Numbered from the stretch's first letter, positions 8,728-16,891 are shown. The stretch: DNA of 41,528 bases from Marmoricola sp. (GCA_025965315.1 JAOPXD010000174.1:1-41528), one strand, 5' to 3'. Notes: a model not told the origin generated them from the sequence alone. Numbers and translations: made by a program.

Positions 8728-8960
8728 CCGAGAAGGGCCTTCCGGACGATGCCGCGGACGGCGAACGGGACCCCGGCGATCGCCTTCTGCACCGAGGCGT
8801 CCATCTCGCCGTGCACGTGTTCCTTCGCGGCGCTGATCTGCTCGGTCAGCCGGGCCAGGGTCTCGGCCGGCAGTGCCCCGATCGCCGCCGGCGGCGCAGC
8901 CCCCAGCACAGCGGTCAGATCGGCATCAGACGTCACGCGGGTCCCCTTAGAACGTGCCAT
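8724..8960 (-). CDS. Small helical protein, partner of the repeat protein
   Basis: A 78-aa hypothetical protein, first gene of a two-gene operon with the repeat protein (4-nt ATGA overlap). It is Ala-rich, has no membrane segment, and contains one amphipathic stretch (LARLTEQISAAKEHVHGEM) that could form a helix for a protein contact. I recognise no family. Tight coupling suggests it binds or regulates the repeat protein. Confidence 0.7.
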   Translation of the reverse strand: MARSKGTRVTSDADLTAVLGAAPPAAIGALPAETLARLTEQISAAKEHVHGEMDASVQKAIAGVPFAVRGIVRKALLG

Positions 8961-9029
8961 TGGCTGATGGCAGCGTCGCGGAGACCGCGGTCGACGTCAA
9001 GCAGCGCGTCCGGCGGCGGTGGACGCCGA

Positions 9030-9061
9030 AGCGCCCCGGGATGGGGGGATCCCGGGGCGCT
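9030..9061 (-). terminator. Hairpin terminator downstream of the cysteine dioxygenase gene
   Basis: A perfect 13-bp GC-rich stem (9030-9042 with 9049-9061) closes a 6-nt G-only loop. It lies 48 nt past the cysteine dioxygenase stop and before the 78-aa gene. The U-tract is poor, as is usual for actinobacterial terminators. Confidence 0.75.
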
Positions 9062-9109
9062 GAGCCGGTGACGCGTTGCTGGGAGCGGGCGTCGCCGACG
9101 GTCGAGGGG

Positions 9110-9625
9110 TCAGTCCAGAGGCCTGAGCTCGTCGGCGTACGAGAGCGACTGGCGCCGCAGGACGCCGGCGTCGTTGACGGCGTACTGGCCCATCCGCCAC
9201 AGCGGCGGCGAGTAGGCGTGCACCGAGACCGACCCGTGAACGGCACCGTTGAGCCGGTGGATGTGGTCCGGCCCGAACGAGAACACCGTTCCTGCCCCGA
9301 CCCGGATCTCGCGTGCTCCGTGCTCGAGGGTCAGGTTGCTCTCCACCAGCTCGCCGGAGACCACCGCGACCGCACCTGCGGAGACGTCGTGGTCGTGCCA
9401 GCCGGTGTCGTTCTCCGGCGTCCAGCAGAGCAGCCAGACGTCGACGTGGGCGTCGCGGTGCAGCGACACGTAGACCCGGTCCTCGGAGTCGAAGGCGACC
9501 AGGTGCGCCCACTCCTCGGACCGGCCGGCCAGGTCGGCGACCAGCCGCTCGAGCTCGTCGGTGGACAGGTCGCGGCCCGGCAGGTCGGCCGGGGACAGGT
9601 CGGCGATCAGCTCGCGATTTCCCAT
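9110..9625 (-). CDS. Cysteine dioxygenase family protein
   Basis: A 171-aa cupin of the type I cysteine dioxygenase family, which oxidises L-cysteine (or a related thiol) to the sulfinate using Fe(II) and O2. The HxH iron ligands are in GWHDHD, and the third His is in GPDHIH. Length is that of short bacterial CDOs. The gene overlaps the end of the amidohydrolase gene by 19 nt, so translation is probably coupled and the two enzymes may share a pathway. A strong hairpin follows. The true thiol substrate (cysteine, 3-mercaptopropionate or other) cannot be read from the sequence. Confidence 0.88.
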   Translation of the reverse strand: MGNRELIADLSPADLPGRDLSTDELERLVADLAGRSEEWAHLVAFDSEDRVYVSLHRDAHVDVWLLCWTPENDTGWHDHDVSAGAVAVVSGELVESNLTLEHGAREIRVGAGTVFSFGPDHIHRLNGAVHGSVSVHAYSPPLWRMGQYAVNDAGVLRRQSLSYADELRPLD

Positions 9626-10575
9626 GCCAGCTCACCTCCTCGCAGCGGGGTCGGCTCGAGCAGACGGGCCGGGTTCGCGGTCCGGACAGCCTTGGTCGCG
9701 GCCGCGCCGAGGAACTCGGTCAACGGCTCGGCGTACGGGCGGTCGCTGCCCAGCACCAGCGCGTCGATGCCCAGCACCCGGACGACGGCGTCCAGGGCGC
9801 GCGGACCGTAGCCGGAGGTGTCGACGTACAGGTTCGGGTCGATCCGGCTGTCGGTCCCGCCGCGGAGCAGCTGCCGCTCCTGGTGCAGCGGGGCGAGCCC
9901 GGCTGCGGCGGCGAACACGATCCGCAGGTCCGGGAACAGGTCGCGGCCACCGAACGCGTGCCATCCCCACCAGGCTGCCGTCAGCTGGGCGGTGTAACCG
10001 ACGACCGGGTGCCACCACTCGGGCACCGAGCGCTGCTGGGGTCGGTGCGCCTCGAGCCCGGGGTGGACCAGGACCGGCTTGCCCGCGATCTCGGCGGCGA
10101 CCAGCAGACCCGCGACGCGCTCCCAGGCGTACGGCGAGAGGACCTCGCTCGCCGGCAGCTGCAGCCCGACGAACTTCTCCTCGGCGAGCAGCGTGTGCAG
10201 GCCGGCGAGGTCCGGGTCGATCGTGGGCACCGAGGCCCAGGCGCGGAAGTGCGCGGGCAGTGCGCGCGCACCGGAGTGCCACGCCTCGATCAGGAGGCTG
10301 GCCTGGGGCCGCGGCAGCGACTCGATGCCCAGCGGTGCGGAGAGGCTGAGGCACGCCGTACCGACCCCCGCATCGTGGTCCGCGGCGATGCGCCGCTCGA
10401 CGTCATGGGCCTGCGGGTCGATCTCGTACGGCGGTTCCGCTGCGGTGTGCAGCGTCCAGCCGCGGAGGTACGGGACCTGGGTGCGTGCGCGCAGCCGGTC
10501 GACGAACTCGTCGGTCCAGAGGTGTTGGTGCACGTCGATCGCGATGGGTTCCTGCAGGGTCGGTTCCTGGGGCAT
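9607..10575 (-). CDS. Amidohydrolase-family (TIM-barrel) hydrolase
   Basis: A 322-aa amidohydrolase-2 type protein. The N-terminal metal motif DVHQHLW is at about residues 14-20, a second His cluster (VLVHPGLEAH) sits mid-protein, and the conserved late Asp is in LGSDRP. Such enzymes hydrolyse or decarboxylate small acids with one divalent metal. A strong RBS (GAGGAGG, 9 nt before ATG 10575) supports the start. The 54-nt AT-rich gap upstream (10576-10629), far lower in GC than its surroundings, probably holds the promoter of the amidohydrolase-CDO operon. No substrate can be assigned. Confidence 0.86.
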   Translation of the reverse strand: MPQEPTLQEPIAIDVHQHLWTDEFVDRLRARTQVPYLRGWTLHTAAEPPYEIDPQAHDVERRIAADHDAGVGTACLSLSAPLGIESLPRPQASLLIEAWHSGARALPAHFRAWASVPTIDPDLAGLHTLLAEEKFVGLQLPASEVLSPYAWERVAGLLVAAEIAGKPVLVHPGLEAHRPQQRSVPEWWHPVVGYTAQLTAAWWGWHAFGGRDLFPDLRIVFAAAAGLAPLHQERQLLRGGTDSRIDPNLYVDTSGYGPRALDAVVRVLGIDALVLGSDRPYAEPLTEFLGAAATKAVRTANPARLLEPTPLRGGELAWEIAS

Positions 10576-10629
10576 CTGACTCAGCCTCCTCTCTAATCTC
10601 TAGTAAGTGAGTAGACTTTATCATATTGA

Positions 10630-11250
10630 TCAGGTCTTGTCGTGCATCTGGTCCGCGACCGCCCGGGAGCCCGGGTCGTCGCTCGCGCGCAGGCCTGCGA
10701 CGACACCGTCCCGGTCCGCCTCCGACCGGTTCTGGCTGAGCTTCGCCTTCCCCTCGACCCGCAGCACGGTGAGCTCGAGGCCGACGATCGCGCGCAGGTT
10801 GCCCTCCAGGTAGGCCTCCGGCGCGTCCGTCACCGCCCAGGGCTGCTCGCGCGGGGACTCGTGGCGCTCGGTCAGCCGGGTCACGGCATCGCGGACCCAG
10901 ACCGGGTCGTCGTGGATCCGCGCGGTCCCGGACAGGTGCACCGAGGAGTAGTTCCAGGTCGGTACGACGCGTCCGTGCTCGGCCTTGGCGGCGTACCAGG
11001 ACGGCGAGACGTAAGCCTGCGGACCCGTGCAGATGAGCAGCGCGGGGGCGCCGTCGGAGATCTCCCGCCAGTGGTCGTTGGCCCGGGCGAAGTGCGCGAT
11101 CACGGTGCCTCCGTCCCAGAGGACCGGCAGCAGGGTCGCCCGCGGGAACCCGTCGGCACCGGTCGTGACGACCTCGGCCGAGCCGATTCCGGCCACCATC
11201 GCGCGGATCTCGGTCTCGTCCGCGACAGCGTTGAAGTGCGGTACGTACAT
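10630..11250 (-). CDS. PaiB-like FMN-binding split-barrel protein
   Basis: A 206-aa protein beginning MYVPHF, the hallmark start of the PaiB family (annotated as FMN-binding negative transcriptional regulators). It continues with a flavin split barrel (FARANDHW, SPSWYA) and the family's C-terminal KLSQNR motif. PaiB was named in Bacillus for repression of sporulation and degradative enzymes, but many homologues are probably flavin-binding enzymes. It lies upstream of the amidohydrolase on the same strand, separated by 54 nt. The upstream side is divergent from the PASTA-like lipoprotein gene. Confidence 0.88.
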   Translation of the reverse strand: MYVPHFNAVADETEIRAMVAGIGSAEVVTTGADGFPRATLLPVLWDGGTVIAHFARANDHWREISDGAPALLICTGPQAYVSPSWYAAKAEHGRVVPTWNYSSVHLSGTARIHDDPVWVRDAVTRLTERHESPREQPWAVTDAPEAYLEGNLRAIVGLELTVLRVEGKAKLSQNRSEADRDGVVAGLRASDDPGSRAVADQMHDKT

Positions 11251-11319
11251 CGCCTCAGGCTAGTGCGGACACCGCCATCAATTTCCCGTTCCGGGCGCGC
11301 CTGCCCCGATACTGGGCCG

Positions 11320-12162
11320 ATGACCGCGACCCAGCACCGGCGCCTGATCGCCCTTGTCGCCGTCGTCGCGTGTGCACTGGGCCTGACCGCCTGCGGCTCC
11401 ACCAAGGCACCGGTGGCCCTGCGCGCGATGCCCAACCTGGTCGGGATGACCGTCGGGGACGGCGAGCAGCACGTGTACGACGTCCTGCACACGTCCCTGC
11501 TCTACTACGACCAGGCACCGGTCAACCGTCTCGGCGTCGACAACACCTGGGTGATCGTGGCCACCTACCCGGCGGCCGGCGTGAGGACGGCGAAGTACAA
11601 GCTGGTCTACGCCTGGGCACTGCGGAAGTCCGAGTACGACTGGTTCACCGCGCACCCCACGATGCCGCGGATCGCGGCGCGGACGCCGGTCGCCAAGCTG
11701 ATCGGACCGGGAGGCGTGCTGGCCCCGGTCAAGGAGCTGGTCAAGGTCCGCTACCGGCCCGGAGCGGCACCGAGCTCGGCCAAGGCAGATCCGGCCGACG
11801 CGGCCGCGTTCAAGCCGAACCGGGTGGACGTGCCCGATCCGTCGACCCAACCGCTCGCCGAGTGGGCGCTGTACAAGGGACTGCTGGTCGCTCCGGTCGC
11901 CCGGACGCTCACCGTGGCTGTCCGACCCGGTGCCGGAACCGCCCTGCGGGTGGGCCAGTTCCTGGTGCTCCTGGCGATCAGGGCACCGGTATCGCGATCG
12001 TCCACCGGGGGCTCATCGGGGGGCGTCAGCTACACCCCGCCGAGCGGCAGCAGCGGCTCCGGAACCAGCGGCGGAACCAGCGGCGGGAGCGGCAGCGGCC
12101 TGCCCTCCGGACTGGGTGGGGTCAAGATCCCGCACCTGCACTGCCCCAACAACCTCTGCTGA
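11320..12162 (+). CDS. PASTA-like secreted lipoprotein
   Basis: A 280-aa predicted lipoprotein: signal peptide with lipobox LTAC at about residues 22-25, then a PASTA-like segment (MPNLVGMTVGDGEQHV), a mixed domain of about 130 residues, a hydrophobic stretch near residues 205-220, and a Ser/Gly-rich linker ending in CPNNLC. PASTA modules bind cell-wall fragments or beta-lactam-like ligands, which fits the neighbouring penicillin-acylase family gene 39 nt downstream on the same strand. The start is ATG 11320; a possible -10 (GATACT) only 6 nt before it suggests a leaderless transcript. A longer upstream reading is antisense to the PaiB gene and was rejected. Confidence 0.8.
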   Translation: MTATQHRRLIALVAVVACALGLTACGSTKAPVALRAMPNLVGMTVGDGEQHVYDVLHTSLLYYDQAPVNRLGVDNTWVIVATYPAAGVRTAKYKLVYAWALRKSEYDWFTAHPTMPRIAARTPVAKLIGPGGVLAPVKELVKVRYRPGAAPSSAKADPADAAAFKPNRVDVPDPSTQPLAEWALYKGLLVAPVARTLTVAVRPGAGTALRVGQFLVLLAIRAPVSRSSTGGSSGGVSYTPPSGSSGSGTSGGTSGGSGSGLPSGLGGVKIPHLHCPNNLC

Positions 12163-12201
12163 CGCCCGTCACCCGAGGCCGCTCCGCTCGTTGGCACTGA
12201 C

Positions 12202-15036
12202 ATGCGCTCACCGCGATTGATCGTGGCTGCCCTCGGACTGGGCACCGCCGCGACGCTTCTGCTGACCTCGACCCTTCCCGCAGCCCTGGCGACCGGCAGT
12301 GCCGCGCCCGGCTACCGCATCAACGACTACGCCGACGGGCAGGCGATGAGTATCCTGCCGCCCGGCGAGAACGGCCTGGTCAACGCGACCGGACTGCTCC
12401 AGTTCGAGCTCACCAAGACCCGGCCCGCGAGCAGCCAGGACCAGCTGCCGAAGTACGCCAACCTGCTCTACGGCTACCCGGGGCTGACCGACGCCAACCT
12501 CGGCAACTACTTCGACGACGAGTCCTTCGGGATCGCGCCCGGCGACGTCACCCGCACCGAGAGCCCCGAGGCCGGGGTGACCGTCTACCGCGACACCCAC
12601 GACGTCCCGCACATCTACGGCAAGACCGACGCCTCTGCTGCGTTCGGTGCCGGCTACGCGCAGGCCGAGGACCGGCTGTTCCTGATGGACGTGCTCCGCC
12701 ACTACGGCGAGGGCACCCTGGCCTCGTTCCTGGGAAGCAGCTGCACCTTCGAGCAGATGGACCACGACCAGCTGCTGCTCGCGCCGTACACGAAGGCCCG
12801 CGCGGACGCCCAGGTCGCGGCGATGGGCCAGCACAACGGTGCCACCGGCAAGCGCGCTGTGACGATGCTCGACAGCTACGTCGCCGGCGTGAACGCCTAC
12901 GTCCAGAAGGCGAGGTCCAACGTCTCGCTGCTGCCGGCGGACTACGCGGCAGCGCTGAGCGGTCCCGCGAAGTGGAGCACGTCCGACGTGGTCGCGATCG
13001 CCGGCCTGATCGGCGGCATCTTCGGCCGCGGCGGCGGCTACGAGGACTCCGACGCCAACCTGCTGCAGTACCTCCAGCACCAGTACGGCGCCAAGGCCGG
13101 CCTGGCGGCGTACCGCAAGGTGAACCACCAGGACGACCGGTCCGCACCGTCGACCGTCGTCGACAAGATCTTCCCGTACGACGTCCCCACCAAGAAGATC
13201 GACAAGTCCCTGACCGCGCTGCCGGACTATCGCAAGCCGCTCACCGGTGGACCGGTCGACACCTCGGCGTCGTGCAACAAGGGTGACGCGACCGCGCCGG
13301 CACTGAAGTCGACCTCGACCCAGAAGCAGAGGACCACGGTCCTGGTCGACAACATCATCGGTTCGCTGAAGGCGCTGCCGCGGCAGATGAGCAACGCGCT
13401 CGTCGTGAACGGCAGCCACACCAAGTCGGGTCACCCGATCGCCGTGTTCGGGCCGCAGGTCTCCTACTTCGCACCGCAGATCCTCTCGCTCGAGGAGATC
13501 CAGTCGCCGCACTACTCCGCCGAGGGGGCATCCTTCGCCGGCACCGGCCTGGTGGAGCTCGGCCGTGGCCGTGACTACGCCTGGTCGGCGACCTCGGCCA
13601 GCAGCGACCTGATCGACCAGCGCGTCGAGAAGATCTGCAACCCCTCCGGTGGGGCCCCGGCGGCCCAGGGGACGTCGTACGTCTTCCAGGGCAAGTGCGT
13701 CCCGATGGTCCACGAGACCTACTCCGAGACCGCCATCCCCAAGCCGGGCGGGACCGGCTCACCGGTCAAGCTGGTGCACCAGATCTACCGCACCCGCCAC
13801 GGCGTCGTGCAGGGCTGGACGACGGTGCACGGCAAGCCGGTCGCCGAGGTGACCCAGCGCTCGACGTACAACCACGACATCGACTCGGTCGTCGGCTTCC
13901 TGCAGTTCGCCGACCCGACGTACGTGCACGACGTGACGTCGTGGATGCACGCGGCGAGCCACGTGAACTACACCTTCAACTGGCTGTACGCCGACAACCG
14001 CGACACCGGCTACTACGTCAGCGGCCTGGACCCGGTCCGGAACCCCGCCGAGGACACCAGCCTGCCCACCTGGGGCACCGGCAAGGCCGAGTGGCGCGGG
14101 TACCTCGGCTACAACCAGCACGTCCACGAGTCCGACCCGAAGCAGGGCTTCTTCGTCAGCTGGAACAACAAGCCGGCGCAGGGCTTCGCCACCGACGGTG
14201 ACTACAACTACGGCCAGACCTACCGCTCGACGTTGCTCGTCACCCAGCTGAAGAACCAGCTCAAGTCGCACGGCAAGGTCACCCGGGCGAACGTGGTCCA
14301 GGCGATGGAGACCGCGGCGAGCCAGGACCTCGACGGCGTCGACGTGATGCCGTTGCTGCTGAAGTACGAGCACGGCAGGAAGCACTCGGCCGGCGTCACC
14401 ACGATGCTGAACACCTTGGCGGCCTGGGTCGCCAAGGGCTCGCACCGCCGCAAGGCCGCGACCACCGACACCGAGTACGTCTCGCACTCGGCGGTCGCGA
14501 TCTCGGACGAGGTGATGCCGCGGCTGGTCCAGGCCCTCTACGACCGGGTCCTCGGCGGCCAGGGCATCAGCGGCGTCGGCTCCACCGGCGGCGCATCCGT
14601 GCCCGGGTTCAGCGCGGTGCCGATGCAGTGGGTTAACACGCCGAACTCGGGTGGCGCGCACCTCGGATCGGCGTACGACGGCGGCTACGAGGGCTACCTG
14701 ATGTCGACACTGCAGCAGCTGCTCGGCAAGCACCCGGGCGACGGCTTCGGCACGGTGCTGACCAGCCACGAGTGCAACGGCGGCCCGTCGACCTGCTCGT
14801 CGGCGATCGCCAAGGCGCTCAATGACGCGTACGCCGCGCTGGTCACCGCGAACGGCACCAGCAACGTGAGCACCTGGGTGGCGTCGTCGGAGTCGGCCGC
14901 AGCCAAGGAGACGATGCCGGAGTACGACTCGATCGGCTTCCAGGCTCTGGGCATCGTCGGCCAGCCGAACCTCGACTGGCAGAACCGGCCCACGTTCCAG
15001 CAGGTCATCGAGTTCCCGGGGCACCGCGCGCGCTGA
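12202..15036 (+). CDS. Secreted penicillin acylase family (Ntn hydrolase) protein
   Basis: A 944-aa precursor of the penicillin/AHL acylase Ntn-hydrolase family. It has an N-terminal signal peptide (hydrophobic 7-25, cleavage probably near ALA) and an alpha-subunit region with VYRDTHDVPHIYG and AGYAQAEDRLFLMD. The autoprocessing site is before Ser397 (QM-SNALVV), whose freed amino group would be the nucleophile. TKSGHPIAVFGP follows, as in the family, though the usual Asn-Asp-Pro-His block is altered to FGPQVS. Substrate could be a beta-lactam, an acyl-homoserine lactone or a lipopeptide. It sits between the lipoprotein and an XRE-TPR regulator, so it may be a target of that regulator. Confidence 0.92.
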   Translation: MRSPRLIVAALGLGTAATLLLTSTLPAALATGSAAPGYRINDYADGQAMSILPPGENGLVNATGLLQFELTKTRPASSQDQLPKYANLLYGYPGLTDANLGNYFDDESFGIAPGDVTRTESPEAGVTVYRDTHDVPHIYGKTDASAAFGAGYAQAEDRLFLMDVLRHYGEGTLASFLGSSCTFEQMDHDQLLLAPYTKARADAQVAAMGQHNGATGKRAVTMLDSYVAGVNAYVQKARSNVSLLPADYAAALSGPAKWSTSDVVAIAGLIGGIFGRGGGYEDSDANLLQYLQHQYGAKAGLAAYRKVNHQDDRSAPSTVVDKIFPYDVPTKKIDKSLTALPDYRKPLTGGPVDTSASCNKGDATAPALKSTSTQKQRTTVLVDNIIGSLKALPRQMSNALVVNGSHTKSGHPIAVFGPQVSYFAPQILSLEEIQSPHYSAEGASFAGTGLVELGRGRDYAWSATSASSDLIDQRVEKICNPSGGAPAAQGTSYVFQGKCVPMVHETYSETAIPKPGGTGSPVKLVHQIYRTRHGVVQGWTTVHGKPVAEVTQRSTYNHDIDSVVGFLQFADPTYVHDVTSWMHAASHVNYTFNWLYADNRDTGYYVSGLDPVRNPAEDTSLPTWGTGKAEWRGYLGYNQHVHESDPKQGFFVSWNNKPAQGFATDGDYNYGQTYRSTLLVTQLKNQLKSHGKVTRANVVQAMETAASQDLDGVDVMPLLLKYEHGRKHSAGVTTMLNTLAAWVAKGSHRRKAATTDTEYVSHSAVAISDEVMPRLVQALYDRVLGGQGISGVGSTGGASVPGFSAVPMQWVNTPNSGGAHLGSAYDGGYEGYLMSTLQQLLGKHPGDGFGTVLTSHECNGGPSTCSSAIAKALNDAYAALVTANGTSNVSTWVASSESAAAKETMPEYDSIGFQALGIVGQPNLDWQNRPTFQQVIEFPGHRAR

Positions 15037-15122
15037 CCCAGCCTGTCCGTACCTGCCTTCCCGACCGCCGAGGATTACTCGCCGTGCCAGAAATCCAGGC
15101 ACGTACGTGCCACCAAGGCAGA

Positions 15123-16493
15123 ATGACGTCCATGGACGCACATCTCGCGGAGCTGAGTCGGACGATCGACGCGTCCGAGCTCGGGCGCCGCATCCGCAAC
15201 GCGCGGATCGCCGCGGGCCTCACCCAGGCCGAGCTGGCCGCCGACGACGTGACGCCCGCCTACGTCTCCCGCATCGAGGACGGCCAGCGGCGTCCGGAGT
15301 TCGGGCTGCTGAACCGGATGGCCGGTCGGATGAGCTCGACCCTGGAGGCCCTGCTCCAGGACCCCACGACCGAGCGCGGACTCGAGCTGCAGCTCGCCCT
15401 CGACTACGCGGAGCTGTCGCTGAGAAGTGGTGAGCCGGCAGACGCTCTTGCCGGGGCCGACGCAGCCTGCGCCGAGCTGACGAAGAACCCGTACGGCGAC
15501 CTGTTGCGGCGGGCACGTCTGCTGCGAGCCTCGGCGCTGGAGGCGACGGGAGACCTGAGCGGCGCGATCATCGAGCTGGAGGACCTCGTTGCCGCACCCA
15601 CGCCGAGCGTCGACTGGGTCCGCGCGCTCATCGCTCTCAGCCGGTGCTACCGCGACACCGGCGAGCTGGCCAGCGCCATCTCCGTCGGCGAGCGGGCCAC
15701 CGCGACGATCGAGGACCTGGAGCTGGCGGGCCTGACCGAGTCGATCCAGCTCACCGTGACGGTGGCCGGCGCCTACATGATGCGCGGCGACCTCGAGCAG
15801 GCCATGCGGTTGTGCCTACGCGCCATCACGGCCGCCGAGGCCGCCGACTCGCCACTGGCGAAAGCGTCGGCGTACTGGAACGCCAGCTCCATCGAATCGC
15901 GCCGCGGCGAGCGGGTCCGGGCGCTGGAGCTAGCCCGCAAGGCCCTGACCTACTTCGAGATCGGCGACGACGCCCGCAACCTCGCACGGCTGCGAGGTCA
16001 TGTCGCCGACATGCAGCTCGACAGCGACCCGCCCGACGCCCTGGGGGCCATCGAGACCCTGACCCAAGCCGCGCGCGAGCTCGACTCGTCGCCCGGCAGC
16101 ACGGTCGACCGGGCCAGCCAGCTGCAGACCCGCGCCAAGGCCTTCCTCATCCTCGGGCAGATCGACGAGGCTGCCGCCGACGTACGGGCGAGTCTCGAGC
16201 TCGCACCCGAGAGCGCTGCCTTCCTGCGCGCCTGCGGACACTCGCTCGAAGGCCAGCTCGCGATGGACGCCGGCAACACGTCCGAGGCTCGGGCCGCGTT
16301 CCTGACCGCCGTACACCTGCTGTCCGGCATCGGCGCTGACCGGGAAGCCGCCCAGCTCTGGTTCGAGCTCGCAGGTCTTCTGCGTGATGTGGGCGAGTCC
16401 GAGGCTGCCATGGACGCGTTCCAGCGAGCTGCCGCTTCGACGGGCCTCCAGACGTCCTCCCTGCGGCACCGCGTCGTACGCGCGAGGTCCTGA
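15123..16493 (+). CDS. XRE-family HTH regulator with TPR sensor domain
   Basis: A 456-aa regulator. The XRE helix-turn-helix covers about residues 20-75 (IRNARIAAGLTQAELA...YVSRIEDGQRRP), and the rest is a continuous run of about nine TPR-like helical pairs. This is the architecture of the RRNPP regulators (PlcR, NprR, Rgg), whose TPR groove binds a short secreted peptide. ATG 15123 is preceded by AAGG at 6 nt; ATG 15132 is an alternative. An in-frame GTG at 15084 would add a poor N-terminus. Downstream, on the opposite strand, is a 40-aa secreted-peptide ORF, which may encode its ligand. A hairpin terminator follows the gene. Confidence 0.9.
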   Translation: MTSMDAHLAELSRTIDASELGRRIRNARIAAGLTQAELAADDVTPAYVSRIEDGQRRPEFGLLNRMAGRMSSTLEALLQDPTTERGLELQLALDYAELSLRSGEPADALAGADAACAELTKNPYGDLLRRARLLRASALEATGDLSGAIIELEDLVAAPTPSVDWVRALIALSRCYRDTGELASAISVGERATATIEDLELAGLTESIQLTVTVAGAYMMRGDLEQAMRLCLRAITAAEAADSPLAKASAYWNASSIESRRGERVRALELARKALTYFEIGDDARNLARLRGHVADMQLDSDPPDALGAIETLTQAARELDSSPGSTVDRASQLQTRAKAFLILGQIDEAAADVRASLELAPESAAFLRACGHSLEGQLAMDAGNTSEARAAFLTAVHLLSGIGADREAAQLWFELAGLLRDVGESEAAMDAFQRAAASTGLQTSSLRHRVVRARS

Positions 16494-16532
16494 CCCGCCC
16501 GGCCTGATCCTCCCGGCCGGCAGGAGCACGAA

Positions 16533-16558
16533 GTGGGCCCGGCGAACGCCGGACCCAC
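16533..16558. terminator. Hairpin between convergent XRE-TPR and peptide genes
   Basis: An 11-bp stem (16533-16543 with 16548-16558, one C-A mismatch) and a 4-nt loop lie between the regulator stop (16493) and the peptide-gene stop (16575). Near-palindromic, so it can terminate transcription from either side. Confidence 0.65.
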
Positions 16559-16574
16559 CCCTGATCGCCCGCGC

Positions 16575-16697
16575 CTAGCAACACACCTTGGTGTCCGCCG
16601 AGGCTCTCCCGGCAGCGCCGATCTCAGTGACCGAAGCACCGCCGATCGTGACCAGGACGAGTACTGCGACGACCGCGACCTTCGTGAACGTGCCCAT
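16575..16697 (-). CDS. 40-aa secreted peptide, candidate pheromone precursor
   Basis: A small ORF found by reading the minus strand. It has a textbook RBS (AGAAGGG, 7 nt before ATG 16697). The product has a short N-terminus with one Lys (MGTFTK), a hydrophobic core of about 17 residues, a Gly/Ala stretch, then a signal-peptidase-like Ala-Ser-Ala (32-34) followed by the C-terminal hexapeptide DTKVCC. Cleavage there would release exactly that hexapeptide. Size, export signal and position beside an XRE-TPR regulator match Phr/PapR/NprX-type pheromone precursors of Firmicutes, but here in an actinobacterium and with a Cys-Cys end. It could instead be a small membrane peptide. No homologue is recalled; the function is inference. 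Confidence 0.6.
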   Translation of the reverse strand: MGTFTKVAVVAVLVLVTIGGASVTEIGAAGRASADTKVCC

Positions 16698-16755
16698 CGA
16701 AATGCCCTTCTGCCGACGCGCCGGATGCGCGTGCCTGACAGAAGAAGTAACATCG

Positions 16756-16774
16756 AGTCATATTCGGAATGACT
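16756..16774. promoter_or_regulatory. Inverted repeat, candidate operator of the peptide gene
   Basis: AGTCAT-N7-ATGACT, perfect 6-bp arms in an unusually AT-rich stretch, 59-77 nt upstream of the peptide start codon. Spacing suits an operator for a dimeric HTH regulator such as the adjacent XRE-TPR protein. I cannot place a convincing -10/-35 around it. Confidence 0.45.
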
Positions 16775-16837
16775 TATCCACAGGTCGTATGTCTTTATCT
16801 GCCTGGGTTGGCGAGAAGACCTGACACGGGAATGCCA

Positions 16838-16891
16838 AAGACCCGAACCCACGTCCGTGGGTTCGGGTCTTGTCGATGTCCTGAGACATCA
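16838..16891 (+). mobile_element. Remnant right end of a second IS481-like element
   Basis: A 16-bp perfect hairpin (16838-16853 with 16856-16871) is followed at once by CGATGTCCTGAGACATCA (16874-16891). The intact element's right end has the same order: a hairpin with the same CCCAC..TCCGTGGG core, then the same 18 bases. No transposase remains in front of it. Read as a solo end left by deletion or by a tandem insertion. The hairpin probably still works as a terminator. Confidence 0.6.

Noticed and set aside
16533-16824. Plus-strand small ORFs opposite the peptide gene
   Set aside because: No RBS, no hydrophobic or domain pattern; the minus-strand ORF has both RBS and signal-like segment.
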